From the NCBI GenBank assembly GCA_015680685.1, contig MNCI01000811.1:345853-409852 (forward strand): a stretch of DNA of 64,000 nt. Direction: 5' to 3'. Positions 34,535 through 45,584 of this stretch are shown here, one piece after another. Position numbers and translations under genes: made by a program. Every line of letters begins with the position of its first letter. Within the stretch, counting starts at the first letter, position 1. Source of the DNA: Gnetum montanum (Eukaryota > Streptophyta > Gnetopsida > Gnetales > Gnetaceae). The notes under the pieces were generated by a model. The model was given only the letters and a program-made list of their open reading frames with translations. It was not told the origin of the DNA and did not search any database.

Positions 34535-36950
34535 ATGTCTTCTTCTCATAGGACTCTATCTCTGCCTAGGGTAGACCAGGTGCCTCAATAATACCAAGTG
34601 GTATATGCTCATCCTAATGAGTATGTACCAGACTTTAGATTCATCTTACATCAAGATGAAATGCTGTAGTGACACAACATGGAAGGTAACATTGTGTTGC
34701 CACCAAATGGATTTGTTCTAGCTATGCTCCAACTAATGCTTACACAACATGGGCTTCAACATCTTCATGGGGAGTATGAGATGCAAGATCTTGATTCAAG
34801 GGATTATCATCCCACTAAAGCACAAAGGTTAAGGGATCATCAGCTAGAGCAGCAACATGAGATTTTGAAGGGCAAGGGATTGAACACCTTTCCAACTCCA
34901 CTTGACCCATTAGATGGAAGTGACCACTTTTCTAGGGGCCTTTTCTTTGGTGATACTCCTCTCTTTGACTTTGGTTAAGGGGCCCTCAACTAGAATGTGT
35001 AATCCATAATTCATAATCCAGGTTCTAGTTAGAATGGATCCAATGACAAAAATGGATTTGGTAGAGCAAGTCATGATAAGGGGAAAAATGGAGGTCACGA
35101 TCATGATCGTGACTATGATCATCAAAGAAAGGGTGGTAGGTATTGGCATGATGCAATTTCTCCTTCCTATTCCCTTTCATTATCTTCTTCTTCTTCATAT
35201 AGCTTAGAATGTGGCCGCAGAGGGCATGCCCATGATGGAGGTAACCAATGGGATCAAAACAAAAAAAGGGACTATTAGGACAATCATAATTGAAGATATG
35301 GGCAATCCAGAGAGATCCACCACCATGAAAGAAGGGTTAGTAGAGAACATCATAGGCACCACCAGGATGACCTTGATGAACCTCTATGTGCCACTCAGAG
35401 CATGTTAAACATTGCAAAGGTTGTGAGGATTCCAACAAGGCATGGAAAAAATAGCAGAATAAAGAGGTTGAACATGAACAACATCCCTCAATTTGAGGGA
35501 GGCTACAATGTTGATCCACAAAATCATCTCCAAACCTTCTAGTATGCATGTGCCTTGTAGAATATTGAGAATGATTGGCAAAAGTTGAAATTATTTCCAA
35601 GGACACTCATTAAGAAAGCAAAACATTGGCACTGGATCTTGGAGCCAGAATCAATTTGGCAGTGGAGCATGATGTTAGAATTATTTAATGAAAAATATCA
35701 AACATACTCCTGAGTGTCTAATCTAAGGAAGTAGATCCAAGGGTGGAAACAAGGAAACCATGAGCCCTTATATGCTGCTATTGGCCAATACTACTCTCTA
35801 TTACATAAGTGTCCCAGCCATGGATACTCTTAGCTTGATCAAATTTGCCATATCATAGATAGGTTGTAGTTTAAAACAAGGAAAACCCTTGGCATCTATG
35901 CTCAAGGGAGATTGACAGAGTTAAGTGTTCATTGGATCCAAAAGTTAATTGAGTAGGTAGCCAAAGAGGAGGGAGAATTGAGAAAGCAAGAAAGTATAGA
36001 AGAATACAATAGGGATCCTTCTATCCACAAAAGGAGGGTTCAATTTTGTGACAATGAGGATGAGCTAACTAGAGATGAGGTGGCTAATTAGAAAACCTTG
36101 CCATTCTAGAAATTACAATATGAAATCATGGCTAAGGTTGACCAATTATGAGACTGCATGGATAATAAGTTTCAAGTTGTTTTAAAAATTGTTGAATAGT
36201 CTAAGGAACAAAGTGGTGAGTGTGAGTGCCAGAGATGTAAGGAAGTTGAACGTGTTGTATCCAAGGGTAAGGGAAAGATGGTTGTGATAGAGATAGTTGT
36301 CAATAGCAAATTAGATGATGATGGCAAGTGTGACATATGCCAGTATGAACATTCCAAGGGATGTTATCCAATTATGTGACACTTGCAGAAATTTAGGGTG
36401 TATGCCTTACATCCATGACTTGTGCAAAGGCAAATACCCAAAAGATTACCTTATCCACAAGGCAACTCTTAACAATTTCATCAAGCATAGTAGTACTATC
36501 TAAGTGGAAATCCACCACAATCCTATGAATTGTACCAACAATGGTAGCAACCACAATCATGGGCATTGGCACCTCCGAGATAGTAATACCCCTACCGGTA
36601 ACCAGATCCCTATGGTTATTATGTTCAACAACCTTCATCTTCATCAGACTTCTCTGGTCATGTTTCTACTTACCAACCTCACCACTACCCTCCTGAAGTG
36701 TACCAACCAGCATATCCAAGGAGGGGTACCACCTACTATCATCATGCTCTTCCTATTCCTACACCTACCCCTTCACCTCTTGCATAGCTACCACCTACTC
36801 CATCTATGTAGGGTGAATTGCTTGCCCAACTACCTCAAACAAATGCTACAAGGGTAGTTAATTTGCAACCAGTTAACCAACCAAGTGGGTTAGAACCATG
36901 ATTAAAGAAAAGACCATTCTTCTAACCTTGTAGTACACCAAAGCCTTCAG
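34535..36950 (+). pseudogene. gag of element D, broken
   Basis: Capsid polyprotein relic. The start is ATG 34535 (M-S-S-S-H-R), homologous to the starts in Z and A. An N-terminal open part is 34679-34978; a His/Arg/Asp-rich spacer is near 35030-35340; the gag core is at about 35400-35960 with R-I-K-R-L-N-M-N-N-I-P and P-R-T-L-I. A Cys/His cluster C-x2-C-x3-H-x3-C followed by P-I-M lies at about 36325-36390. A Pro/Tyr/Gln-rich tail runs to about 36900. Frequent in-frame TAG and some TGA codons interrupt it, for example both stops around the A-C-A-L phrase at 35540-35562. Confidence 0.82.
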
Positions 36951-36989
36951 ACACATCAGTGGTTGGTAGCCCTTCTCCTCCACCTTTCT

Positions 36990-37500
36990 CTACCTCACCT
37001 TTATTCGAGTCCCCTTCAAACCAAAATATTTCTCAAATCTATATGGTAATGTTGACCCATGTTGTATCTAGTTGTATTTGAGCTAGTAACCTGCCTAGGA
37101 AGTTAGTTGATCCTAGGAGTTCCTTAGTATATTTGTAAATTTCTGGGAATGAGCCTTGTCAAGCTCTTCTTGACTTTGGTTCTTGTATTAATATGATCTC
37201 ACATGAGATGTACACTATGTGGAACCTTCCTCCCTTGAAGAAGAGCAACATCAGGCTAGAGCTAGCAGACTACTCCATCACCATTCCATTAGGACTGGTA
37301 GAAGACATCATGACCACCATTTATGGTCTTATCCTATCGACTTCCTAGTAATCAAGGTGGAGAACTACAAGGGGGACTTCCCAATTATTATGGAAAGGAT
37401 GTGGTTAAGCACTATTGATGCCAAAATGGACATTAGGGATCTTTCCTTATAGATATCTAAAAAAATGAATTTGGAAAGATCAAGAAGTAGAGGGTTCCAT
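36990..37500 (+). pseudogene. Aspartic protease region of element D
   Basis: Contains A-L-L-D-F-G-S (about 37162-37182), the catalytic Asp followed by Gly-Ser, and the upstream phrase P-R-S-S-L-V-Y-L that recurs in A and Y. Downstream, I-M-E-R-M-W-L-S-T-I-D-A-K marks the C-terminal side. Frameshifts separate these parts. Confidence 0.75.
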
Positions 37501-37949
37501 GTATTGCGTACAATGATTTAGGGTGCCATTGTGTGCAGAAACTATGATTAGTGAAGAAAACCTCTATCTCTATATGTAAGCAGTGTGCACTAGAAGCTGA
37601 AATCCAAAGATGGCTATATACAACAGCCACAAAACAAGAAGGTAGCCTATGGTTGACAGTTGATTCTAGTAGTAGTACATTGTGCATGGAACCTACTAAG
37701 GGCCTAACATGTGAATATGTTGCAAGTATGGACAAAATAGAGCAAGTTCATTACCAACTCTTCAAGAGAATAAATGATGATATCAATTGGGAAGAGTTGG
37801 AGATTCCTGACAATTTTAAATAAGAACCCCTTGAATTAAAGACATTACCGACTGGAATGGAGTATGTGTTCTTGAAAAATGGAAGGCTGGTCATTATTAA
37901 TGCCAAGCTTTCTATAGGACAAAAGAAGATGTTGATGAATGTTGTGAAA

Positions 37950-38710
37950 AAATTAACAGCCTTTGCCTAGTCATATTTTAAGCTCACAAGAATAGATCTA
38001 AGAATATGCTAGCATTGGATATACACTAACCTCACCGTCAAGTTGAAATGATAGTTGCAACGGCATTTGAATCCCAAATTAAAGTAGATTGTCAAAGAGG
38101 AGATTAAGAAACTCCTCAAGGTGGGATTCATCTACCCTATGGTAGATAGTGAGTGGGTTAGTCCACTCATGATCATGCCTAAGAAAGGAGGCAAATGGTG
38201 GGTATGCATTGACTTCTAGTTGCTTAATATGGCAACTTTCAAATATCATTTTCCATTGCCTTTTGTCGACCAAGTGCTAGACACCATTTTTGGGAGCCAC
38301 TATTGTAGCTTTTTGGATGGTTATAGTAGCTATTACCAAATTTGGATCACACAAGAGGACCAAGCAAAGATAACTTTCACAAATCCTTGGGGGACTGTTG
38401 CTTATCATCAAATGTCATTTAGTCTATGTAATGCGCCAACTACATTCCAACAATTAGTCCTTAGCATTTTCTAATAATAAATTGGTAGTGGGGTAGAAGT
38501 CTTCATGGATGATTTTTCTACCTATGGAGCTACATTTGAGCAAGCCCTAGACCATCTTGAGCAAGTGTTGAGAAGATGTGTTAAAACAAACCTTTGGCTC
38601 AATTGGCAAAAGAGCCATCTTATGGTCTGGAAAGGCATAGTTCTAGGGCACCGTATATCAAAAGTAGGAATCAAGGTGGACCTTGAGAAGATAAGGGTCA
38701 TCTAAGGAAT
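37950..38710 (+). pseudogene. Reverse transcriptase domain of element D
   Basis: Well-preserved fragments in order: F-P-L-P-F-V-D-Q, then F-L-D-G-Y-S-S-Y-Y-Q-I (38220-38474), the catalytic box V-F-M-D-D (38499-38513), and the following L-x-H-L-E-Q-V-L-R-R-C (38505-38705). V-F-M-D-D followed by F-S-x-Y-G is characteristic of the Athila branch. The catalytic Asp pair is intact, but stops at 38217, 38473 and nearby and a further stop at 38703 break the frame. Confidence 0.88.
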
Positions 38711-38719
38711 AACCTATCA

Positions 38720-39300
38720 GCTAGAAATAGTCAAATAAGTGAGGTCATTCCTTGGTCATACTGGGTACTACCAATGCTTCATTGAGAATTTCTTCAAAAT
38801 TTCCAAGCTGTTGGTTGAATTAACAAAGAAGGATGCATCATTTATTTGGACCTCTGTATGTAAAGAAACATTTCAACAATTAAAGAAAAAGCTTGTTGAA
38901 ACCCCAATTCTACAAGCACCTAATTGGCCCAAACAATTTCATGTGATGAATGATGCATCAAATTATGCTTTAGGGATAGTGCTTACAAAACTGGATGATA
39001 AAAAATGTCCATATTACATTCACTATGCAAGTCAAAGTATTGTAGGTGCACAATTGAACTACACCACTACCGAAAAAGAATTGATGGTGGTGGTGCTTGC
39101 CTTAGAAAAGCTCAAGCACTATGTGCTTGGTTATAAAGTGTTCATGTAGACATACCATAGCACCATCTAGTTCTTAATGAATAAACCAACAGTGAGCCCT
39201 TGTGTCATACGATGGCTCGTGATTTTTCAAGAGTTCAATCTCACAATGGTAGATCGAAAGGATGTGAAAAATGTGATTGTTGACTACTTATCATGCCTAA
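38720..39300 (+). pseudogene. RNase H domain of element D
   Basis: The open stretch 38739-39149 starts with V/M-R-S-F-L-G-H-T-G-Y-Y, the RT-RH connection. It continues with M-N-D-A-S-N-Y-A (catalytic Asp) and T-T-E-K-E-L (catalytic Glu), ending in Y-V-L-G-Y-K-V-F at a TAG. The Asp-His motif expected after that stop reads T-Y-H-S, so a catalytic residue is also lost. Confidence 0.85.
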
Positions 39301-39479
39301 GATGAGATGACAAGAAGAAAGAATGGCCCTTATCTAATTAGTTTCCTAATAAATTTCTCCTTACAAGGGCTATTAATGTACAAATTCCCAATGAACTAAG
39401 ATGGTATGACACCATTCTCACTTATCTTCTTAAGTAAGAACTACCATAAGGGTTGGACACTAGGAAGAATAATAATTTC

Positions 39480-40640
39480 TTCACCAGGTTAAGTATTTCA
39501 TGGAAATAAATAGGAACCTTTATAAAGTATGTCTTAATAACCTGGTATGTTGGTGTGTCCTTGACATGGATCAACTACACGTTCTCCAGGATGCTCACGA
39601 AGGCCCTTGTGGGGGCCATTATGCTAGGAGATGCACAACCATCAAAGTCCTCATGGTAGGATATTACTGTCCAATAATCTTTAGGAATGCATACCAATTC
39701 ATCTGTGCTTGTGATCATTGTCAAAGGGATGATGGAATGATAGCTTGATTGGAAGGGCCACAACAATGGATTCAGCCTCTCAAGCCATTCGATATTTGGG
39801 GCATTGACTTTATGGATCCCATCACACCTTTGTCAAATGAAAAGGCATATATAATAGTCATGGTTAACTATTACATTAAGTGGGTAGAAGTAGCAGTCGT
39901 CACCGACTGTACATCCACTACTGCTGCTCCGTTTGTACAATAGAATATCATAAACATGTTTGGTATTCCTTGTGCGTTAATTTCTAACAATAAAACTCAT
40001 TTTACAGGTGCCACTTTCCAAAAACTTATGCAGCGCTTGGGGGTTGAGCACAAGCTCATAACACCTTATCACCCTCAAGCTAGTGGTCAAGCTGAAGTCA
40101 TTAATCAAGAGATTATAGAAATTTTAATGTGCACTATTAGCAAATACCAAAGGGACTGGAGCATCAAATTAAAAAATTCTATTTGGGCTTATCATTCCAC
40201 ATGGAAGCTTCTCATAGGTTACTCTCCCTATGAGCTCATGTACAGAAAACTACCAATACTGCCCATTTAATTTGAGCTTTGTACACTCTCTATAGCTTGT
40301 GACCTTGACATGGATCTAAGTCTAGCATAAAAGGAAATATTAATGAATCTTAACTTGCTAGATGAAAATTGACTAATGGCCCTATCATCCAAAAAAATGC
40401 ATAAGGCATTCAATAAGAAATGCTATGACATCAAAATAAGAAAAGTCAAGTTTCAACCAGGACACAAGGTTTTCTACTAGAATCCTACACACGTATCTCA
40501 ATGAACAAAATTTCAAATGTTGTGAAGAGACTTTTCCATTTGGGGCCATGATTATATATAAACTTGATATCTTAGATAAGAAATACTTAGTCAGCATCTA
40601 ACAACTGAAACCTTTCCGTCAACCTAAGCCAACCAACTCA
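39480..40640 (+). pseudogene. Integrase of element D, inactivated
   Basis: The zinc-binding HHCC part lies at 39560-39730 (H-E-G-P-C-G-G-H and C-D-H-C). The catalytic core opens with W-G-I-D-F-M-D-P-I (39749-39943). The second catalytic Asp is Asn (codon 39986-39988, in I-S-N-N-K-T-H-F), and the Glu in S-G-Q-A-E-V is kept (39956-40270). The C-terminal part, with K-V-K-F-Q-P-G-H-K-V, is recognisable to about 40640. The Asp to Asn change is a G to A transition, consistent with deamination. Dead both by this change and by stops between the blocks. Confidence 0.88.
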
Positions 40641-40968
40641 ACAGACACCTCGCTAGATGGACAACCATGCTCAATCTTTTGGATCTCCTCCTTCTAAATT
40701 AGTCATGAGGGAGATGGCCATCCATAATAATACTTTATGCAACTGTTGGCACATTTTGGCCATTTCATGGAACAGAGATATGAGATGATTGAAACCTTCA
40801 AAATATTTCAATAGAACTATTGAGATGGAGAAGTGGGTTTGCTACGTATAGCATGCTCCTTTGTGGTAGAAAATATTTTGAGGTGTTTGCAGATAAAGTA
40901 CAAGAATATTTTCCATATTACTAATAATGGCAAGGATCACAATAACGCAATCAATATTTTGAGGTGAT

Positions 40969-41070
40969 TGATGCCAACAAACTATTTGTTGTTCACAGAA
41001 AATGCTCTCCATGGCCAGAATCAATCATTTTCCTGCATGATAAAAGCAATCAAATAGTTTGTTGGCATCA
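40969..41070. repeat. Perfect 20-bp inverted repeat with 62-bp loop
   Basis: The left arm TGATGCCAACAAACTATTTG (40969-40988) is the exact reverse complement of 41051-41070. The arms are perfect in a region where everything else is heavily mutated. It could be a recent foldback, a small hairpin element or an RNA stem. Confidence 0.85.
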
Positions 41071-41484
41071 TCAGCAACGGCTCCAGCATCACACACGGCG
41101 GCGGCGGCGGCGTCAAAAGCAGCGGCAGCAGAAGACGAAGGAAACAGGCGACGGCTGCAATGGCGGTGGTGGCGAAGCAAGGCTCGGACCCTGAGGCCAA
41201 ACGAAACCCTGGCCGTAAGCCTGCGCAAAACCAGGCCAGAAATACCCTTGGCTAGAGGCGAGCGTAGGGTTGGAGCACCACGGATCAGAGGATCTGACAG
41301 TGGGGCGAGTGCAGCTACGACACACAGCCATGGCGGCAGCAGAGCAATGAATCGACGTCAACAGAAATAGCGTACGGGCTGAAAAAGAATAGAAGAAACT
41401 ACGGTTCCTGCAGCAGGACGATGAAACAGGAAGAGGTTTGGCAGTAGCCACAGCCACAAGACAAGCCGTTTCTAAGCTAAACAT
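41071..41484 (-). pseudogene. CpG-rich host-gene-like fragment
   Basis: The only GC- and CpG-rich block in the window. The minus strand has a 123-codon open frame (41484-41113) starting M-F-S-L-E-T-A and rich in Ser/Ala/Arg with few acidic residues. An overlapping frame from 41228 starts M-R-R-L-T-A-R-V. Both look like plastid- or mitochondrion-targeting N-termini. The plus strand is also open (41059-41370, Ala-rich), as GC-rich DNA often is, so coding strand is not certain. It may be a captured 5' exon or the edge of a retrogene. I cannot name the parent gene. Confidence 0.4.
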
Positions 41485-41672
41485 TGGACATAAACGTGGA
41501 TGTTGATAATTGCCGATATTTCACTCGTTTTTTCCTTCCACCAAACCTTTTTAATCAAATTTAATTTGATTTTCATTTTTTCTTTGTTTAAAAAAGAAGT
41601 AAAGGGTATATTGTTATTATTTCAAAAGGAAAGAGAAGTTATAAGGCAGTTATTCAATATTATATGTATGGA

Positions 41673-41883
41673 ACAAGTGTCCTTTACAATTTTTAAATAT
41701 CATGCTGGTGATAACTTCCCCTTGGTGGTTACAACTAAATTTCAATTTCCCATGGTACTTATAACCACCAAATAGGACACTTGGGAACCATAACTTTTTA
41801 TATAGTGGTAATTTTTTTTGGGGTAATTATAACTTCTTAGCCTTAATCCTATGATGTTTATAACTACCACCAAGGACACTTGT
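41673..41883. repeat. Short inverted and direct words around 41.7-41.9 kb
   Basis: ACAAGTGTCC at 41673-41682 is the reverse complement of GGACACTTGT at 41874-41883, with another GGACACTTG at 41775. Interleaved are GGTGGTTA and TAACCACC/TAACTACCACC words. Possibly the remains of a small foldback element cut by the following gap. Confidence 0.45.
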
Positions 41884-41944
41884 CAATTGTAGCATTTTTA
41901 TCTCTTTTGTGGTTGAAACCACCCAAAATTGTTGTAACTTACCT

Positions 41945-42421
41945 NNNNNNNNNNNNNNNNNNNNNNNNNNNNNNNNNNNNNNNNNNNNNNNNNNNNNNNN
42001 NNNNNNNNNNNNNNNNNNNNNNNNNNNNNNNNNNNNNNNNNNNNNNNNNNNNNNNNNNNNNNNNNNNNNNNNNNNNNNNNNNNNNNNNNNNNNNNNNNNN
42101 NNNNNNNNNNNNNNNNNNNNNNNNNNNNNNNNNNNNNNNNNNNNNNNNNNNNNNNNNNNNNNNNNNNNNNNNNNNNNNNNNNNNNNNNNNNNNNNNNNNN
42201 NNNNNNNNNNNNNNNNNNNNNNNNNNNNNNNNNNNNNNNNNNNNNNNNNNNNNNNNNNNNNNNNNNNNNNNNNNNNNNNNNNNNNNNNNNNNNNNNNNNN
42301 NNNNNNNNNNNNNNNNNNNNNNNNNNNNNNNNNNNNNNNNNNNNNNNNNNNNNNNNNNNNNNNNNNNNNNNNNNNNNNNNNNNNNNNNNNNNNNNNNNNN
42401 NNNNNNNNNNNNNNNNNNNNN
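41945..42421. other. Assembly gap (477 N)
   Basis: Unknown bases; long open frames across it are artefacts of translating N. Confidence 1.
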
Positions 42422-42819
42422 CTATATCTCTCTCTGGGGAAAATTAGGAGTAGATTTGCGGAGTTGTGCTCAAATGTTTATGCAAAATTTTATTTGTTAC
42501 AAGCAGGTATTATAAGGACCGCGTAGACTAGGTAGTTGAACAAAATAGGAAACTATAAATAACTCAAAGTACTGGACAAAGTTGGCTGAATCTCTTTAAA
42601 GTAAAGTCATTTGTAGTTCACACACAACGAAATTGTCACATTTCATACAACCGCACGCCACAACAGCACACACACATACTCACATTAACTACTGAGTTAT
42701 TTGGAGGTATCTGGGCCTTGGTGTAGCCAGAGACCAGCAGGCACCTAAATCCTGTTCGAGGACACTCGTTGGCGGTCGCGTCCCAAACGGTCGCCAACAG
42801 CAACTCCTTAGTCTTTTGA

Positions 42820-43498
42820 CTTTTTTGTTTTACACATTTTTGGTTTTACAACGTTTTTTTTTTCATATTCTTTATTTTACATCTTTTTGTTTTTTAGGTT
42901 ATTGATCTTTTCTAAATTTTTGTTTTACACCATCGTTAGTATGTTTAATATTTCTTGAATACTCTTTTACTTTCTTTTATAATTTTCTTATGCTAGGTAC
43001 AATGATAATGAGCTACTCGATGATGGTATATATCATGTGTGATATTATTGTGATGTTTGGTTTTTGACTTTGAATGTCATTACTGAAAACTAGGACATGG
43101 TTTCTTTTCATGTAACAAGTAGTAAGTCCACATCATCCACCCATCCACACGCTCTATGGTTTTCCTTGTTTTGGAAACATGTAGTCCCTTTTTCATTAAT
43201 ACAGCCTTAATAAATTTGTAACTTGTGTAGTTTCTAGAATTGGAAAGGAATCAAAGGTTCAAACAGGGTGTGACTTCAAAGGAATGTGGTATTCTTTGTA
43301 CTTTTCCATTTTCCTATGTGCAAGGGTGCTCTCATGAATATTTCATAATAAGAAGCCAAATAAGTCCTTGCATCGTGTGGTCCTCATCCTTGCAAAAAAG
43401 AAAAAAAAAGAGATGAGGATTTAAAGCACATCCCTTGAACAAAATAAATGCAATAATGCATGGGTCTTTACATGGTGTGGTTCTCATTCAAAAATAAT

Positions 43499-43529
<31 letters not shown>

Positions 43530-44200
43530 AAGATTCAAAGCACACCCCTTAGACCAAATAAAAGGGCTACAAGCACTAGTTATGGGACTTGTCTTATCTC
43601 CTTTAACTAAGATCCTTTCTCACTTCCTACTTCTTCTCCAATTGGGAATGATGGTTGTTTTGTGGAAGAATTCTTATGTCTTAGGAGATGGACTAGTCTT
43701 AGAATGTCGATGCAAAGTCACTGAAAGTGGTTGGTTTTGGTTTGGACTAAGGATGGATCCTACCGAGTCATTTAATCATGAACTCCACAAGGGACTTTAT
43801 GTGACCATAATTAGGAACTCCATTCCATTCTCTCTCTCATCCATCTATGCTTTTGATGCCTCACCTCACTACTGATTTGATATTTTGATTCAATGTTCTG
43901 GTTTAATGTGTCAGGTTTCTCAGTTAGTTACTTCTGGGTTTTTGTACTTAACCTTCTATAACCATTAATCATCCACGGTGCCCACGAACTCCTTGGTTTG
44001 AAGTTATGCAAGGGCATAAAACGCCTGTGCCTACTTTGGGGTGGACCCACTTGCATATCTTTTGGGGTGGTGAAGTTAAGTTCTTTAACCTTAGATATTG
44101 TTACAATTGAATTCTTTTTATTTATCCCATCAATGCCATACAACTGTGTGCATCTTCACAACTATTTTAGTGAATTATTTCTTTTATTGATATGACTTTA
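42820..44200 (+). other. Conserved post-integrase region of D
   Basis: Aligns, in the opposite orientation, with A at 46260-45585 and then 33504-32900. The alignment runs from a T-rich stretch through CCACATCATCCACCCATCCACA, the CACTAGTTATGGGACT block, TAGTCTTAGAATGT and CCTTGGTTTGAAG. The poly-G run (43501-43529) lies inside. One 97-codon open stretch (43582-43875) is present, but the equivalent in A is not open, so I do not call a gene. The conservation among three elements suggests a functional untranslated or cis-acting region. Confidence 0.75.
43501..43529. repeat. G29 homopolymer
   Basis: A pure run of 29 G. The homologous place in A (around 45660) holds ATTATTGTTGTT-like sequence instead, so the run expanded after the copies separated. 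Its exact length is unreliable in an assembly. Confidence 0.9.
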
Positions 44201-44725
44201 TATACCCTCTTTTTATTATTCCTTGTGTTAAGCTTTTTTTAAATATTATGGACCACTTCTCTTACTTAACCAATTTTTCAATCTTTTCATTAACATTACC
44301 AAGAAACTAATCCACTACAATCACAACTTAGCTAAATAGAATCACTAACAAGATAATGTATTATTTTGTTGGGATTGCAGTGGGAAGCATGGACTAGAAG
44401 CAAGAATATATTCACCAAGGATAATGCCACAATATCACTCATGGGAGATTGTTCATGACCACTAGATCTCTTCTACTTCTCCCTCATTCTTCTATTACCA
44501 AGAGGGATTGGATGTCCATTGGATTTGAGGGTGTTCTTTCCTATTGTCATGAACACCCAATTTTGTACACAATTGTAATGTTGTATGCTTGGGCACCTCT
44601 ATATTTGTCCATTTCCTCTATGTTACTTTGCATATCAGTCAAACATTCCATACCTCCTAATATGTTTTGTAAAGGACTTGTTCCTCTTGTACTCAAGAAC
44701 AAGTTTTTATTTAGTCATGAGCATA
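44201..44725 (+). other. 3' untranslated end of D before the LTR
   Basis: No coding sequence is supported; the open stretch 44449-44754 runs into the LTR. The last 40 bases, CTCAAGAACAAGTTTTT and then TCATGAGCATA, match the element A sequence ACTTGAGGACAAGC and CCATGGGAGTA, so the polypurine-like tract is present but decayed. Confidence 0.65.
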
Positions 44726-45579
44726 TGATGAATCATGTTTTTCATAAGCTTTGATATCAAAGTGGTTGTGATATTGGGTATGCAATATTGTGGCCCAAGA
44801 TGCGATATCAACATGCAATATTGTGAAGCACTCCCAATCCTATAATTATAGCCCTTGGGTACACAATTCGGGAGGAGTTTTTGAAGTCAAGTAGCAAAAT
44901 TCTTGCAATTTGTTCATTTGAAAGTTAGAATATTTTCCAAGTCCCTGCAGTAGTAGGCCTAAGTGTGATTAGATCTTTATTCAAACATCGATGCACTTGA
45001 ACACACCATTGTGTTGGCAATAAAGAGGAGCTCTATGATTCATCCTTGCAGCACTTGAGACTTTCTTCCTTTATGCATTTACATATCGTGATTTCATGCA
45101 ATTTACATTAATGTTATTTATTCAGCAATTAATTTTGATTAATTAAGAAGCTAATTAAAATACATAAGCATGACCCCTTCGAACATACATGTGACACTTT
45201 GTAGCTCAGAAATGGTTAGCGTTTGACAACCCAGTAGTGTTTACATGAAGTTCAAGATGTGTATGGGAAGTGGGGATAGTTACTTGTGTTAGGCTACATT
45301 AGACAATAGTTTACTCAACACTTAATTACTTTCACTTTTATTCTTGTTTTAGGTGAGCAAATTGATAAAGCACAAAATAATAAAAATATTATGCCTTAGT
45401 CACACTTAACCATACATTTGCATTTTATACGTGAGATTGGGAAGACAATGAATGAACAACATGAACTCATCATTTAGCTCTAGCATACTTGATAATTAAA
45501 GTCTGTGGAACTCAACCAGATTGCACGTGAATGCCTGTGATTGGTATGGTTGGGCGTAGGGGTACCTCGCCACTCATCA
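44726..45579 (+). repeat. 3' LTR of element D (854 bp)
   Basis: Starts TGATGAATC, ends GCCACTCATCA, and is followed by the target duplication CATGG. Aligns with 33505-34367 with many transitions, including loss of CpG sites and of the TATA box. Confidence 0.92.
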
Positions 45580-45584
45580 CATGG
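45580..45584. repeat. Right target-site duplication of D (CATGG)
   Basis: Identical to 33500-33504. Confidence 0.92.

Larger units (their letters stand above)
40869..42810. other. Foreign, CpG-richer insert between D integrase and its post-integrase region
   Basis: D sequence homologous to A and Y resumes only near 42820, so about 1.9 kb here is extra. It contains an inverted repeat (40969-41070), a GC- and CpG-rich gene-like block (41071-41484), an AT-rich block with recurring ACAAGTGTCC and GGTGGTTA words (41640-41940), the 477-N gap, and a further CpG-bearing stretch (42640-42800). I find no convincing terminal inverted repeats or target duplication for it. Confidence 0.55.
33505..45579 (+). 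mobile_element. Element D: Athila-like Ty3/gypsy retrotransposon (12.1 kb)
   Basis: A complete plus-strand element: LTR (33505-34367), primer site, gag, PR, RT, RH, IN (34535-40640), a foreign insert (about 40870-42810), a conserved post-integrase region (42820-44200), and a 3' LTR (44726-45579), flanked by perfect 5-base target duplications. It sits inside element A in the opposite orientation. It lacks the accessory ORF found in A and Y. All domains are collinear with the Athila order, but each contains stops, so it cannot act on its own. Confidence 0.93.

Noticed and set aside
36504-36857. 117-codon plus-strand frame, His/Leu-rich
   Set aside because: Out-of-frame reading of the Pro/Tyr/Gln-rich tail of D gag, which is translated in another frame.
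40964-41194. Short plus-strand frame with an Arg-rich tail as a nuclear protein
   Set aside because: The Arg run comes from CGG trinucleotides in the GC-rich block; the minus-strand reading is the more gene-like.
41880-42526. Two plus-strand open frames of over 200 codons
   Set aside because: Nearly all of their length is the 477-N gap; no real codons support them.
43582-43875. 97-codon frame with a hydrophobic N-terminus, possible env-like leader in D
   Set aside because: The homologous stretch in A (33504-33220) is not open in the same frame, so the conservation looks non-coding.
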